A stretch of 64,000 nt of DNA from Hemerocallis citrina (taxonomy: Eukaryota; Streptophyta; Magnoliopsida; Asparagales; Asphodelaceae): NCBI GenBank assembly GCA_017893485.1, contig CM030367.1:138078388-138142387 (forward strand), read 5' to 3'. Each line of letters starts with the position of its first letter. Position 1 is the stretch's first letter. Position numbers and translations under genes: made by a program. The notes beneath the pieces are model-generated. The model did no database searches, was not told where the DNA came from, and saw only the letters and a list, made by a program, of their open reading frames with translations. Shown piece after piece: positions 37,189-46,890 of this stretch.

Positions 37189-37528
37189 CGAGCCCCCCAC
37201 TCCTAAAGACTGAGTTTGATCAGCCTTTGAGGAGTAGTTTACTGTTCTAATGGCGTACGGGATTTTATCGGTGTTCTTAAGGGAGTTCGGATCTTGTTCG
37301 GGGGTGTAACGGTGTTATTCTGGGCTTGTAAAATACCCAAAAATATCCTCAAAATTTTCTGGATTTTTGGTGATTTTTCCAGATTTTTCTGAATTTTTTA
37401 TTCATTTTTTTTGAATTTTTTATTCATTTTCCGAATTAAATAATTAATTATCGAAAATATTAAATAATTATTCTAATTAAATAATTATATTTTTCAGAAT
37501 TTTAAAATAATTTTTCTGAATTTATAAT
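37189..37528. other. Outer element 3' end before the inner insertion
   Basis: After the outer polypurine tract the sequence becomes strongly AT-rich, with repeated 'gaattttttattcattt' pieces. The inner element inserted into this AT-rich stretch, which continues at 51244. Confidence 0.6.
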
Positions 37529-38189
37529 TGTTGCCGCTAAATTCGGTGTGGGGGCAAACAGATAGAACTTGTGGATTCTTAGGGGAAACTGAATAGGACA
37601 ACCTGCGTACCTGTTCCGTCGGGCCCCGTTCGTCGTTCCCGCCGTGCACCTGCAAAAAGTGCGAGACACCGGGGTTGTTCCCGGCGACGCACCCTCCGAC
37701 GCTCAAGTCAGTAATCTAAGAAGACTATGAATGAGCACAAAAACTGGTGAAGAGTTGATTACCTCTTAATGGAGATGGATGGGGGGTATTTATAGGCGTC
37801 TTAGGAAACGGATTAGGAATGTAATCCCCGTGATTTGATAAGGAATGTCCTCCATCATCAGATGAGGAAGGTAATCTGATAATATATATTCCCTGTAATC
37901 AGATAAGGAATTTAATCCCTAGCCCCCCGTGAAAAGATAGGCGTCCATCAGGGCCGTTGATCGTATTTAATCAGGGACCCTGACTCTATCTTGATGGATT
38001 GGGTGCGCAGCGGGTTGAGACCCGCACCCTCTTGGTGGTGGATCCATTCGCAGATTATTGGGCCCTAGGAGGGCAGATCCAATATCCGTTTTGGTCCTTT
38101 TGTGGGTGAAATTACTGTTTTACCCTCAGGTCTCAAGATTCGCGCCCGATTTGGACGGTTCCGATTAAACCCCATTTTTAGCCATATCA
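37529..38189 (-). repeat. Inner element, left (3') LTR
   Basis: Starts TGTTGCCGC and ends AGCCATATCA on the plus strand. It differs from the right LTR only at 'ttaggaaacgg' versus 'ttagggaacgg' and at 'ttcgcaga' versus 'ttcgcgga'. Confidence 0.95.
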
Positions 38190-38210
38190 CGAGCCCCCCA
38201 CTCCTAAAGG
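38190..38210 (-). other. Polypurine tract of the inner element
   Basis: On the minus strand AGGAGTGGGGGGCTCG abuts the 3' LTR and would prime plus-strand synthesis. The same tract occurs beside the outer 3' LTR at 37189-37208. Confidence 0.75.
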
Positions 38211-38579
38211 CTGAGCTTGATCGGCCTTTGAGGAGTAGTTTAGCAGTTTTTAATGGCTGGTGGAGTTGTATCGGGGCCCAAACGGAAGGTTTTGAATCTC
38301 GAAAGAGGTAGTTTGGTGATTTTTCAAGCGGATTGAACTCTAAGTCGCCCCTGAACTCTGATGGTCATGTGGCGTTACTGCGGGGACGTCTTTTTTTACT
38401 TTCGCGGAGCACCAACTCGTCGTTCGGGGGTCTGGTGTACTTGGATCACGCTTTAGACCTTCCTAGAGTTCGCTGGCGAAGGGGCCGAGGTCCGTAGGCG
38501 GTTCGGCGAGCTTTTCCAGAGAGGGAAGCGAGTTCGGCAGGGCTGCGAGCGTCAGGGGCGAGTTCGGCGATCCCCCGAG
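38211..38579. other. Unique 3' spacer of the inner element
   Basis: GC-rich, non-coding, between the polypurine tract and the 58-bp array. Short palindrome-prone motifs only. Confidence 0.5.
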
Positions 38580-39765
38580 CCTGTTTTTCCCCTATAAGAG
38601 GGTCGGTGCCACGAACGCTCGGCAGCGGTGCCGAACCTGTTTTTTCCCTATAAGAGGGTCGGTGCCACGAACGCTCGGCAGCGGTGCCGAACCTGTTTTT
38701 TTCCATATAACAGGGTCGGTGCCACGAACGCTCGGCAGCGGTGCCGAACCTGTTTTTTTTCCCCTATAACAGGGTCGGTGCCACGAACGCTCGGCAGCGG
38801 TGCCGAACCTGTTTTTTCCCTATAACAGGGTCGGTGCCACAAATGCTCGGCAGTGGGTGCCGAACCTGTTTTTTCCCTATAACAGGGTCGGTGTCACGAA
38901 TGCTCGGCAGTGGGTGCCGAGCGTGACTTTTTCCCTATAACAGGGTCGGTGTCACGAATGCTCGGCAGGTGGTGCCGAGCGTGACTTTTTCCCTACAACA
39001 GGGTCGGTGTCACGAATGCTCGGCAGGTGGTGCCGAGCATGACTTTTTCCCTATAACAGGGTCGGTGTCACGAATGCTCGGCAGGTGGTGCCGAATGCTC
39101 GGCAGGTGGTGCCGAGCGTGACTTTTTTCCCTATAACAGGGTCGGTGCCACGAACGCTCGGCAGTGGGTGCCGAACCTGTTTTTTCCCTATAACAGGGTC
39201 GGTGTCACGAATGCTCGGCAGGTGGTGCCGAGCGTGACTTTTTTCCCTATAACAGGGTCGGTGTCACGAATGCTCGGCAGTGGGTGCCGAGCGTGACTTT
39301 TTCCCTATAACAGGGTCGGTGTCACGAATGCTCGGCAGGTGGTGCCGAGCGTGACTTTTTTCCCTATAACAGGGTCGGTGTCACGAATGCTCGGCAGTGG
39401 GTGCCGAGCGTGACTTTTTCCCTATAACAGGGTCGGTGTCACGAATGCTCGGCAGGTGGTGCCGAGCGTGACTTTTTCCCTATAACAGGGTCGGTGTCAC
39501 GAATGCTCGGCAGGTGGTGCCGAGCGTGACTTTTTCCCTATAACAGGGTCGGTGTCACGAATGCTCGGCAGGTGGTGCCGAGCGTGACTTTTTTCCCTAT
39601 AACAGGGTCGGTGTCACGAATGCTCGGCAGGTGGTGCCGAGCGTGACTTTTTTCCCTATAACAGGGTCGGTGTCACGAATGCTCGGCAGTGGGTGCCGAG
39701 CGTGACTTTTTCCCTATAACAGGGTCGGTGTCACGAATGCTCGGCAGTGGGTGCCGAGCGCCCAG
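38580..39765. repeat. 58-bp tandem array with twin hairpins (inner element, 3' region)
   Basis: About 20 units of 56-60 bp built on 'ccctataacagggtcggtg', 'tcacgaatgctcggcag' and 'gtggtgccgagcgtgac'. Each typical unit has a perfect 8-bp stem GCTCGGCA...TGCCGAGC with a 5-nt loop, plus a small CCCT-ATAAC-AGGG stem. The first four units carry 'gccgaacctgtt' instead. One unit (39060-39120) has a partial internal duplication. It sits between the antisense promoter and the 3' LTR, as tandem repeats do in Retand and other Tat elements. Confidence 0.95.
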
Positions 39766-39960
39766 ACTTGTCGTTTATGTGAGTTTGTCTTTTCTGTGCG
39801 CCATTTGAACGTCTGACAATTCTGACAATTCTGACAACCCTGACAGATGGGACGCCCATTAAATGCTGTGACCTCTGGGATTCCATCAGATGGGATAGCA
39901 TTAAATGCGTCTCATGATTCGCTGCGGTTAACGAGGTGACGATTGGGATCGCTCCGCCGC

Positions 39961-40163
39961 TTGGTTTAGATGGGCCGGTCGTACAAGCCCATTAGCCTCG
40001 TGGGGCGTGCCCCCTTCTATAAATCCTCACCCCCCTCTCATTTCTCACTTCTCCTCTCATTTGTTCAGGCGTTCTCTAGTGTTTCAGGCGAGTTTTTCCG
40101 GCACCGGTGTTAGCTCAGGCGAAGTTTTTCGGCAGCTCTTTCTCTCGAGGTAATTTATAAACT
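39961..40163 (+). promoter_or_regulatory. Promoter region of the antisense gene
   Basis: A TATA box, TTCTATAAATCC, at 40015-40026 lies 140 bp before the ATG at 40164 and is followed by a pyrimidine-rich leader. Just upstream are TGGGCC (about 39971) and AGCCCATTA (about 39986), which resemble plant 'site II' TGGGCY elements. Further upstream, four TGACA repeats ('tctgacaattctgacaa', 39811-39846) and an inverted pair around 'cattaaatgc' (39855 and 39899) may be regulatory. The arrangement is that of an ordinary Pol II promoter, on the strand opposite to the retroelement RNA. Confidence 0.6.
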
Positions 40164-42290
40164 ATGTCTGTAGCTTCTGTCTCAGATGAAGTCTCTGGGT
40201 CCGAGTCCTCCCCTATAGGCGCCGAAGCCTCGACTCCGACTCCAACCAAGGGCAAGGTGTTCGGCAAGGATTCGATTGTCGAGGATCCGAAGAGGATGGG
40301 AGAGTTCGGGCAGCTGCCGGGTCCGCTGACAGGACTACACAGGGTCCGGGAGCTCTCGAAGGACCAGGCCGAACGAATCATCCATGGGAGGGAGAGGACC
40401 TTCGAGGAGAATGAAGCGAGGGAGACGACGGAGGCGGACGATGCGGCGTCGATCCTGCGCGAGGAGGAGTTGGTGGCGATCCGGGACGCTTTTTTCATCC
40501 CGGAGGAGTACGAAATCATGCTGCCGGGCCCCGGGGTTAGGGCCAATTCGCCGCTGCCAGTGACCATGTGTTGCTGGCCGGTTGATGCCTTTATCGCCGG
40601 TGCCCGGCTACCTCTCCACGCATTCGCAATTACCGTGGTGAGCTGGTACGGGGTCTGCCCTATTCAGCTCATGCCGAACGCGTGGCGAGTGATTAATGGC
40701 TTCGTTCTCCACTGCCAGGCCGCGGGGATCGAACCGCAGCTGAACGTGCTTCGGACGATATACCGGCTCCACCAAGGGAACAAGTCGGAGTATCGGTACT
40801 ATCTGACTCCGAGGCACGGCGGCAGGCTCGTCGTTTGCCCAGACTCTATCAAGCACTGGCGAGAGAAGTGGGTCGTCGTGCGGAGTCAAGAGGCCTGGCC
40901 GATCCCCACCAATTGGGCAGAGGGGGTGACCAAGAGGGCGACGGCGCTGCCGAGGCTCTCAGTAGAAGAAGAAGAGGCGGTCCGGATCCTTCTCGACCGG
41001 CCGAAGTACGACTGGAAGGATTTGACGGAAGACGTTCTTTACAGGGGAGGGCTCGGCCGCGTAGATCCTAGTACGCGGCTTTTCGCCAAGTTCTTTTTTC
41101 CGTACTTGCTGCCTTGTTCTTCTTTTGTACTAATCATTTTTTGTTTTTTGATGCAGAATCTATGGACTACGAGGCGGTGTTGGCGCTCCGGGCAGGACTC
41201 GCCAGTAAGGCGCCGAGGAAGCGCAAGAGGGTAGCGTCGAAGCTGCCCTCATCCTCAAAGGCGCCGAGGATCGAGGGCCCCGTCCAGGCGATGGAGATTG
41301 CCGACGACCCGGTCGTCGCCGTGGTGTCGACCTCGGCTCCAGCATCTGCGGGCGAGTTCCCCATCGCCGCCGCCCTCGCCATGCCGACCCCGCCGTTGAC
41401 CGTGGCAGGCGAGGAGCTCCTGACGGAGGAGCACAAGCGGATCCACATCCCGGACTGGCAGGTCCGGAAGCACGACGGGTTCCTCGGGAACTCGTTGGCG
41501 AGTATGCAGGCCGTGAAGCATCTCACCACCCCAAAGGACCGCGCCGCCATGGACGCGGGGAGGCAGGGCGACGACGTGATCGAGATCGCTCGTTCGGCAG
41601 TATCGGTAAGTTTCGAGTTCGCTTCGTTCGTTTCGTCCCTTTGGATCCCAAAAAATTTTTTTTTCTAACTCTCAGAGTTCTTCTTCTTTCCTTTGTAGAT
41701 CGTCATCCACTTCGGTCACCTCACCGAGAGGCTGACCGCCCTCGAGAAGGAGCTGAAGCAGGAGTCCGACCAGGCTCGGAACGAGAAGGCTCGGATGTCG
41801 AACCAGCTCGACAAACTCCGGGTCGAGCATGAAGGTCGGTTCGCAAGGATCCAGCACCTCGAGGCCGAAGTGAAGAGGCTGGAGGACGAGCTGCGTCGGG
41901 AGAAGGAGGGGTCGGCCAACCAGTTGGTCGAGGCTGAGGCGCAGCGGGCGGCGGCCGTGAAGGAGGTGGAGGACGCCACCTTGAAGAAGGCCCAGGGGTA
42001 CCTCGCGCAGAACATGGCGAAGGCCTTCGCCACTGCCCTCGACCGGGTGCGAGAGGCGTACCCCGGGGTGGACGTCTCGGGATGGTGACTCTTCCCCGGA
42101 CACGTCGAGGGCTTCGACCCCGAGTCCGAAGGGGAAGAGGAGGAGGAGGAGGAGGACGGCGCTGATGCCGATGCCGGGATTACTGGCGAGGTCCCGAGCG
42201 CCACTCCCACTCCGCTGGCGGCGGCGTCTCCTTCGGCGAAGTCGACCCCTACTCCGCCTCGTCGCCCGGGGAAAGAGGTCGAGCACTGAA
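40164..42290 (+). CDS. Antisense ORF 1 (Transposase_28-like 'putative gypsy type transposon' protein), introns and one stop
   Basis: Encoded opposite to gag-pol near the 3' LTR. Exon 1 starts at ATG 40164 with an acidic Ser/Glu-rich N terminus. It then carries a domain with MCCWPVDAFIAGARLPLHAF and PNAWRVINGFVLHCQ, as in the Pfam 'putative gypsy type transposon' family. Exon 1 ends around 41070 (GT at 41071 is phase-compatible but weak). The acceptor TTGATGCAG precedes exon 2 (41157-41605). A good intron, GTAAGT...TTTGTAG, spans 41606-41698. Exon 3 is a coiled coil (ERLTALEKELKQESDQAR, LRVEHEGRFARIQHLEAEV). A TGA at 42086-42088 follows DVSGW, but the same frame continues with acidic and proline-rich sequence to 42290. 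Function is unknown; similar extra ORFs are known in Tat elements. Confidence 0.75.
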
Positions 42291-42564
42291 TCCGCCTCTC
42301 GTTTGATTGTTTTTGGCTGTTTCTGCTCTTTTTCTCCCTTTTTTTTTTCGAACTTTGTAATGCCTAATAGCGGACTGGCCACCGCTTCTTTTGACGTAAA
42401 TGAAATCAAAATTTTTGCAAGTGTTGGTGCTCGGAAATTTCTGTTTTATGCCCCCTCTTTTGCCGAACCGTCAAACTCTGTTTTTAGAGATGAAAATTTT
42501 TCCAAGTGCGGTGCTTCGGCCACGCTCAACGTTTTTGCTTATTGCTCCGATTTCTTTGCAGCTT
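42291..42564 (+). other. Spacer between antisense ORFs 1 and 2
   Basis: T-rich non-coding sequence. It has features of a 3' untranslated region ('tttgtaatgcc', 'aaatgaaatcaaaa') followed by an intron-like acceptor, so either two genes or one spliced gene is possible. Confidence 0.45.
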
Positions 42565-43476
42565 ATGGTGATCCCCCAAGACGTCGAGCTTTCCCGCCCG
42601 GACGAAGAGGTTAGAGCCGAAGCCGGCCTAGGGGCGACGAGGCTGTGTCTGGCTAGGTGTAGGGAGAAGCTTTATGAGGTCGAGCTTGGATTGCGCCGAG
42701 CCGAGAGCGAGAGGAAGCATCTCCAACTCGTCCTTGGCCGGCGTGATATCGAGATTCGTCGTTTGGAAAGCCGAATCGCCGAGCTCATACCCGAAGGTGA
42801 ACACTTGCCCACTGATTCCAGTAATGAGATTCGTGTTCAGTGCATTCGTCATAATTTGTCCAAAATAACAGCGGAGAAGGACGAGTTGCTTTCCGAGATA
42901 CAGCATCTGCAGTCCGTAGAGGCGAAGCTCCGTAGTGAGGGCGAGGGGCTGACGGCCGAGGTGGCCAAGTTGACGACTGAACGAGTCGAGTTGACTGTTG
43001 AAGTCGAAGCGCTCAAGAGGGCGACGGTGGATAAAAGCATCGAAGTCACCCACCTTCGGCGCCTCGTCGCTAGTCGATCTGGAGTGCCGGACTCCGCGAT
43101 ACCCCCACGTTTCGAAGTCGACGTTAAAGACGACTCGTTGCGGGACAGGATCTCAGAGTTGGAGGCGGAAGTGGCTCGTCTGAAGCCACATTCAGGGCCG
43201 ATCAACGTTCGAAGCACGTCATGCACTCGCGCTGAGAGTGAGCGGGGCATTACTTTCTATGAGATGGCGACCCGTCAGCGGATCGGCCTACCAAGCCCGG
43301 GGGACGCGCAGAGCTCGGTGGCAATCTCCTCGAGCGGGGCGTCCGTCGGCGTAGCTGCCAGGAGTGGTGCCGAGGATACGTCCCAGTTTGCCGGCTTGGG
43401 GTCACGCTCCGGGGACAAGCGTCGTCACCCTCGAGTGTCCTTGAAGCGGAATGCTCCAGCTCCGAAGAAGCGCTGA
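42565..43476 (+). CDS. Antisense ORF 2, coiled-coil protein
   Basis: About 300 residues from MVIPQDVELSRPDEE. I chose ATG 42565 because upstream sequence looks non-coding and a good acceptor (TTTCTTTGCAG) lies just before it at 42558, so it could also be a further exon of the preceding gene. Long heptad-like stretches (LRRAESERKHLQLVLGRRD, SEIQHLQSVEAKLRSEGEG, ISELEAEVARLK) predict coiled coils. The C terminus is basic (KRNAPAPKKR), possibly a nuclear localisation signal. An AATAAA at 43614-43619 follows the stop by ~140 bp. Function is unknown. Confidence 0.65.
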   Translation: MVIPQDVELSRPDEEVRAEAGLGATRLCLARCREKLYEVELGLRRAESERKHLQLVLGRRDIEIRRLESRIAELIPEGEHLPTDSSNEIRVQCIRHNLSKITAEKDELLSEIQHLQSVEAKLRSEGEGLTAEVAKLTTERVELTVEVEALKRATVDKSIEVTHLRRLVASRSGVPDSAIPPRFEVDVKDDSLRDRISELEAEVARLKPHSGPINVRSTSCTRAESERGITFYEMATRQRIGLPSPGDAQSSVAISSSGASVGVAARSGAEDTSQFAGLGSRSGDKRRHPRVSLKRNAPAPKKR

Positions 43477-43613
43477 AGTGGTCGGTTCCGCGAATTCTTT
43501 GCTCCCTCTTTTTTTTTTTGCTTTTCGTTAAGTGTGACGAGTCGGTATTGTAAATTTCCTTTGTTGAGTCGTGCTCCCGTTTGTGCTCGCCTTTGTATCA
43601 CACCTGTTTCATC

Positions 43614-43619
43614 AATAAA
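43614..43619 (+). terminator. Polyadenylation signal of the antisense unit
   Basis: AATAAA 138 bp after the stop of antisense ORF 2, in a T-rich 3' context on the plus strand. Confidence 0.5.
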
Positions 43620-43789
43620 TGCGTTATTGCCGAACTTGCGCATTTTTTTTTATGTGAATGTTGTCTGTCAAGGCGTGACTTCTAAACTGTCGAACTCCGA
43701 ATGGCGAGCTTCTTTTAGGTTGAACATGGGTGAAATCGCAAAGTAATGCCAAGTCAAGTTGTACATCGGGTTGATCAGGTTAGCGTCGT

Positions 43790-44640
43790 CGGAGCGTTTT
43801 AGGACGGTGAGCTATAGCTAGCTCGTTTAGGAGCGAACTTGCGGAATTGAGTCGAACCAAGTGTTGGACTCCGTACCATTCTACGGCTGTGGGAGCATTT
43901 TCGAATGGCGAGCTACTTCTAGCTCGCTTAGAAGCGAGCTCGCGGAGTAGGGTCGAACCAAGTGTTGGACTCCGGAACCATTGTCAGTTTAAGGGGTGTA
44001 GGAGCAATTTCGAATGGCGAACTACCCTAGCTCGCTTGGGAGCGAGCTTGCGGAGTAGGGTCGAACCAAGTGTTGGACTCCGCACCATTCAACGTCTGTG
44101 GGAGCATTTTCGAATGGCGAGCTACTTCTAGCTCGCTTAGGAGCGAGCTCGCGAAGTAGACTCGAGCCAAGTGTTGGACTCCGGAACCATTGTCAGTTTA
44201 AGGGGTGTAGGAGCAATTTCGAATGGCGAACTACCCTAGCTCGCTTGGGAGCGAGCTTGCGGAGTAGGGTCGAACCAAGTGTTGGACTCCGTACCATTCA
44301 ACGGCTGTGGGAGCATTTTCGAATGGCGAGCTACTTCTAGCTCGCTTAGGAGCGAGCTCGCGAAGTAGACTCGAGCCAAGTGTTGGACTCCGGAACCATT
44401 GTCAGTTTAAGGGGTGTAGGAGCAATTTCGAATGGCGAACTACCCTAGCTTGCTTGGGAGCGAGCTTGCGGAGTAGGGTCGAACCAAGTGTTGGACTCCG
44501 TACCATTCAACAGCTGTGGGAGTATTTTCGAATGGCGAGCTACTTCTAGCTCGCTTAGGAGCGAGCTCGCGAAGTAGACTCGAGCCAAGTGTTGGACTCC
44601 GGAACCATTGTGACATTAAAGAGTTACAAGCAGAGGGATG
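43790..44640. repeat. 209-bp dimeric tandem array (inner element)
   Basis: About four copies of a 209-bp unit, each made of two diverged ~105-bp halves. One half contains 'gagctacttctagctcgc' with a perfect 8-bp stem AGCTCGCT-TAGG-AGCGAGCT; the other has 'gaactaccctagctcgct'. Both halves end 'gtgttggactccg'. It lies between integrase and the antisense genes. Related units occur in the outer element at 55420-56090. Confidence 0.9.
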
Positions 44641-44757
44641 TAATAGTAGCAAAAACATGAAGAAACTTCATTTATTAACAACTAATGATCGGCTGCTTCT
44701 AAAGTTGCTAGCCGTTATTACAATAATAGAAGAAAGAACAAAAGGACAAACTTATGA

Positions 44758-46857
44758 CTAGAGAAAGGAAGGGAACGGTTCGACATCTCGAGTTACTTGG
44801 AGAGACGTGGTTGCCTTCTCTTGGTATTTCAAAAGATGGTCGGCGTTCCAAGTCCTGGGAATTTCTCTGCCTTCGAGGTCCTCTAGTTTGTACGCACCGG
44901 GGCGGATTACTTTCGAGATCTTGTACGGTCCCTCCCAGTTCGGGGCCAGCTTGCTTTTCTGCCCGGGGAATGAGATGGCCAACTTCCGAAGGACTAAATC
45001 CCCTTCTTTGAGGTCCGTTGGGCGGACTCTTTTGTTGTATGCCAGCTCGATCCTTCTTCGGTAAGCTTGCTGGCGTATGGCAGCTCTCTCTCGGATCTCG
45101 TCAATCAGGTCTAGGCTAGTTCTGAGTTCTCTAGCATTCTGCTCTTCTTCATAAGCGATCAGGCGAGGAGAGGGTATCCCGACTTCTAGGGGGATGATGG
45201 CTTCGGCCCCGTAGGTGAGATTAAATGGGCTCTCGCCTGTTGGGGTCCGCTTGGTGGTGCGGTGATTCCAGAGTACGTTCGGCAGCTGATCGACCCATAG
45301 TCCCTTGGAACACTTGTCTAACCTCTTCTTGATTCCCGCAAGAATCTGTCGGTTGGCATTCTCAGCCTGGCCATTCGACTGGGGATGGGAGACAGAGGAG
45401 AATCGGTGTTGTATGGAAAGGTCTTCACACAAGGCTCGGAAGGCGGCTCCAGTAAACTGTGTCCCGTTATCTGTGACTATGACTCGGGGAACGCCGAACC
45501 GGCAAATCACATTTTTCCAAAAGAATTGAACGACCCTGTGTTCGGTGATCGTAGCCAGGGGCTCGGCTTCTATCCACTTAGAGAAATAGTCGACTGCCAC
45601 GACTAGGAACTTTAGCTGTCCGGGGGCTGGAGGGAATGGTCCCAGTAAATCCATCCCCCACATAGCGAAGGGGACGGGACTTGATAGTGAGGTTAGTGGT
45701 GCCTGTGGAAGGCGTCGGATGTCTGCATACTTTTGGCAGGAGCTGCACTGCCGAACGTGTCGTTCGGCGTCCCGTAGGAGAGTGGGCCAGTAATATCCAT
45801 AGTTCAATACCTTGCGCGCTAGAGCCCTGGATCCAGAATGGGCTCCGCCGATCCCCTCATGGAGCTCTTGCAGGGCATAGTCGGCTTGCTCGGGGGAGAG
45901 GCACCTTAGATACGGTCGACCATCCGCTTGGGTGAAGGAGCGTTTGTATAAGACGCCTTCGAGTAAAGAAAAACGCTCGGCTCGGGCCCTGATTCTTCGT
46001 GCTTCCCTCGGATCTGCAGGGAGGATTCCGTTCCTCAGGAATTCGACAATGGGTTTCATCCAGTTTTCTTCGAGGAGGACGGGCAATGCTTCAACAGAGT
46101 CTGGCGCTTCGTCCTCTATGCTCGGCTTCAGGAGGACTTCTATCAAAACGGTCTGTTCCAGACCTTGAAGGGAAGAAGAGGCCAATTTGGATAAGGCATC
46201 GGCCTGAGCGTTTTCTTCCCGAGGGATCCTTTGGATGAGAGCCTCGTCGAACAGCGCCATGAGGCTCTTTACTTTGGACAGGTATTTAGCCATTCTATCG
46301 TCGCGGGCTTCATACTCGCCGAGGACCTGGTTAACAATCAACTGGGAATCGCTGAAAATTTGTAGCCGATGTGCCCCAGCATTTCGGGCCATTCGAAGCC
46401 CGGCTATTAGTGCTTCGTATTCGGCCTCGTTGTTCGAAGCTTTGAAATTTATCCTGAGGGAGTATTGGAGGATGAAGTCATCTGGTCCCGCCAGGATGAC
46501 TCCTGCTCCGCTTCCCTCGTTACAAGAGGACCCGTCAACGTAGACCGTCCAGACGGGGGGCCCCTTTGCTGCTTGGCTAGACTCGGGGATTGTAGTCTCA
46601 ACTATGAATTCGGCCAGTGCCTGCGCCTTGATTGCAGTCCGAGGCTGATAAGTTATATCGTGCTGACTCAGCTCGATCGACCACTTCATGAGGCGACCAG
46701 AAGTCTCGGGTTTGTGAAGAATCTGTTTCAGCGGCTGGTCGGTAAGGACGACCATCGAATGGGACTGAAAGTAGGGTCTAAGTTTTCTCGCGGCCATTAC
46801 CAGGGCATACGCCATTTTCTCAATCTTCGGGTACCGGAGTTCGGCATCCCGGAGCAC
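44758..46857 (-). CDS. Inner gypsy RNase H, archaeal-type RNase H and integrase
   Basis: In phase with the upstream gag-RT frame; the first Met is at 46857, but homology begins directly after the TAA at 46891. The RT-linked RNase H comes first (LTDQPLKQIL, about residue 42). A second, archaeal-type RNase H follows with VYVDGSS, NEAEYEALI, IFSDSQLIV and ADALSKLA (residues about 105-230), giving the expected acidic residues. Integrase begins with an HHCC zinc region (HEGIGGAHSG through CSSCQKY, about 330-375). Its catalytic core follows: MDLLGPFPP, VTDNGTQFTG and QSNGQAENANRQ (D, D, E). The C-terminal NWEGPYKISKVI is a GPY-type module. The double RNase H supports the Tat lineage. Expression needs read-through of the TAA or mobilisation by another copy. 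Confidence 0.93.
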   Translation of the reverse strand: MLRDAELRYPKIEKMAYALVMAARKLRPYFQSHSMVVLTDQPLKQILHKPETSGRLMKWSIELSQHDITYQPRTAIKAQALAEFIVETTIPESSQAAKGPPVWTVYVDGSSCNEGSGAGVILAGPDDFILQYSLRINFKASNNEAEYEALIAGLRMARNAGAHRLQIFSDSQLIVNQVLGEYEARDDRMAKYLSKVKSLMALFDEALIQRIPREENAQADALSKLASSSLQGLEQTVLIEVLLKPSIEDEAPDSVEALPVLLEENWMKPIVEFLRNGILPADPREARRIRARAERFSLLEGVLYKRSFTQADGRPYLRCLSPEQADYALQELHEGIGGAHSGSRALARKVLNYGYYWPTLLRDAERHVRQCSSCQKYADIRRLPQAPLTSLSSPVPFAMWGMDLLGPFPPAPGQLKFLVVAVDYFSKWIEAEPLATITEHRVVQFFWKNVICRFGVPRVIVTDNGTQFTGAAFRALCEDLSIQHRFSSVSHPQSNGQAENANRQILAGIKKRLDKCSKGLWVDQLPNVLWNHRTTKRTPTGESPFNLTYGAEAIIPLEVGIPSPRLIAYEEEQNARELRTSLDLIDEIRERAAIRQQAYRRRIELAYNKRVRPTDLKEGDLVLRKLAISFPGQKSKLAPNWEGPYKISKVIRPGAYKLEDLEGREIPRTWNADHLLKYQEKATTSLQVTRDVEPFPSFL

Positions 46858-46890
46858 CTTGCTGACGTAGTATATGTGCTTCTGAGCCCT

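Noticed and set aside
36981..37250. Plus-strand open frame over the LTR end (and its twin at 59376)
   Set aside because: It lies in a direct LTR repeat and reads against the element's transcription; no homology recognised.
38580..39765. CRISPR-like array of regular repeats
   Set aside because: The units are continuous tandem repeats without unique spacers, inside a plant retrotransposon between the antisense promoter and the 3' LTR.
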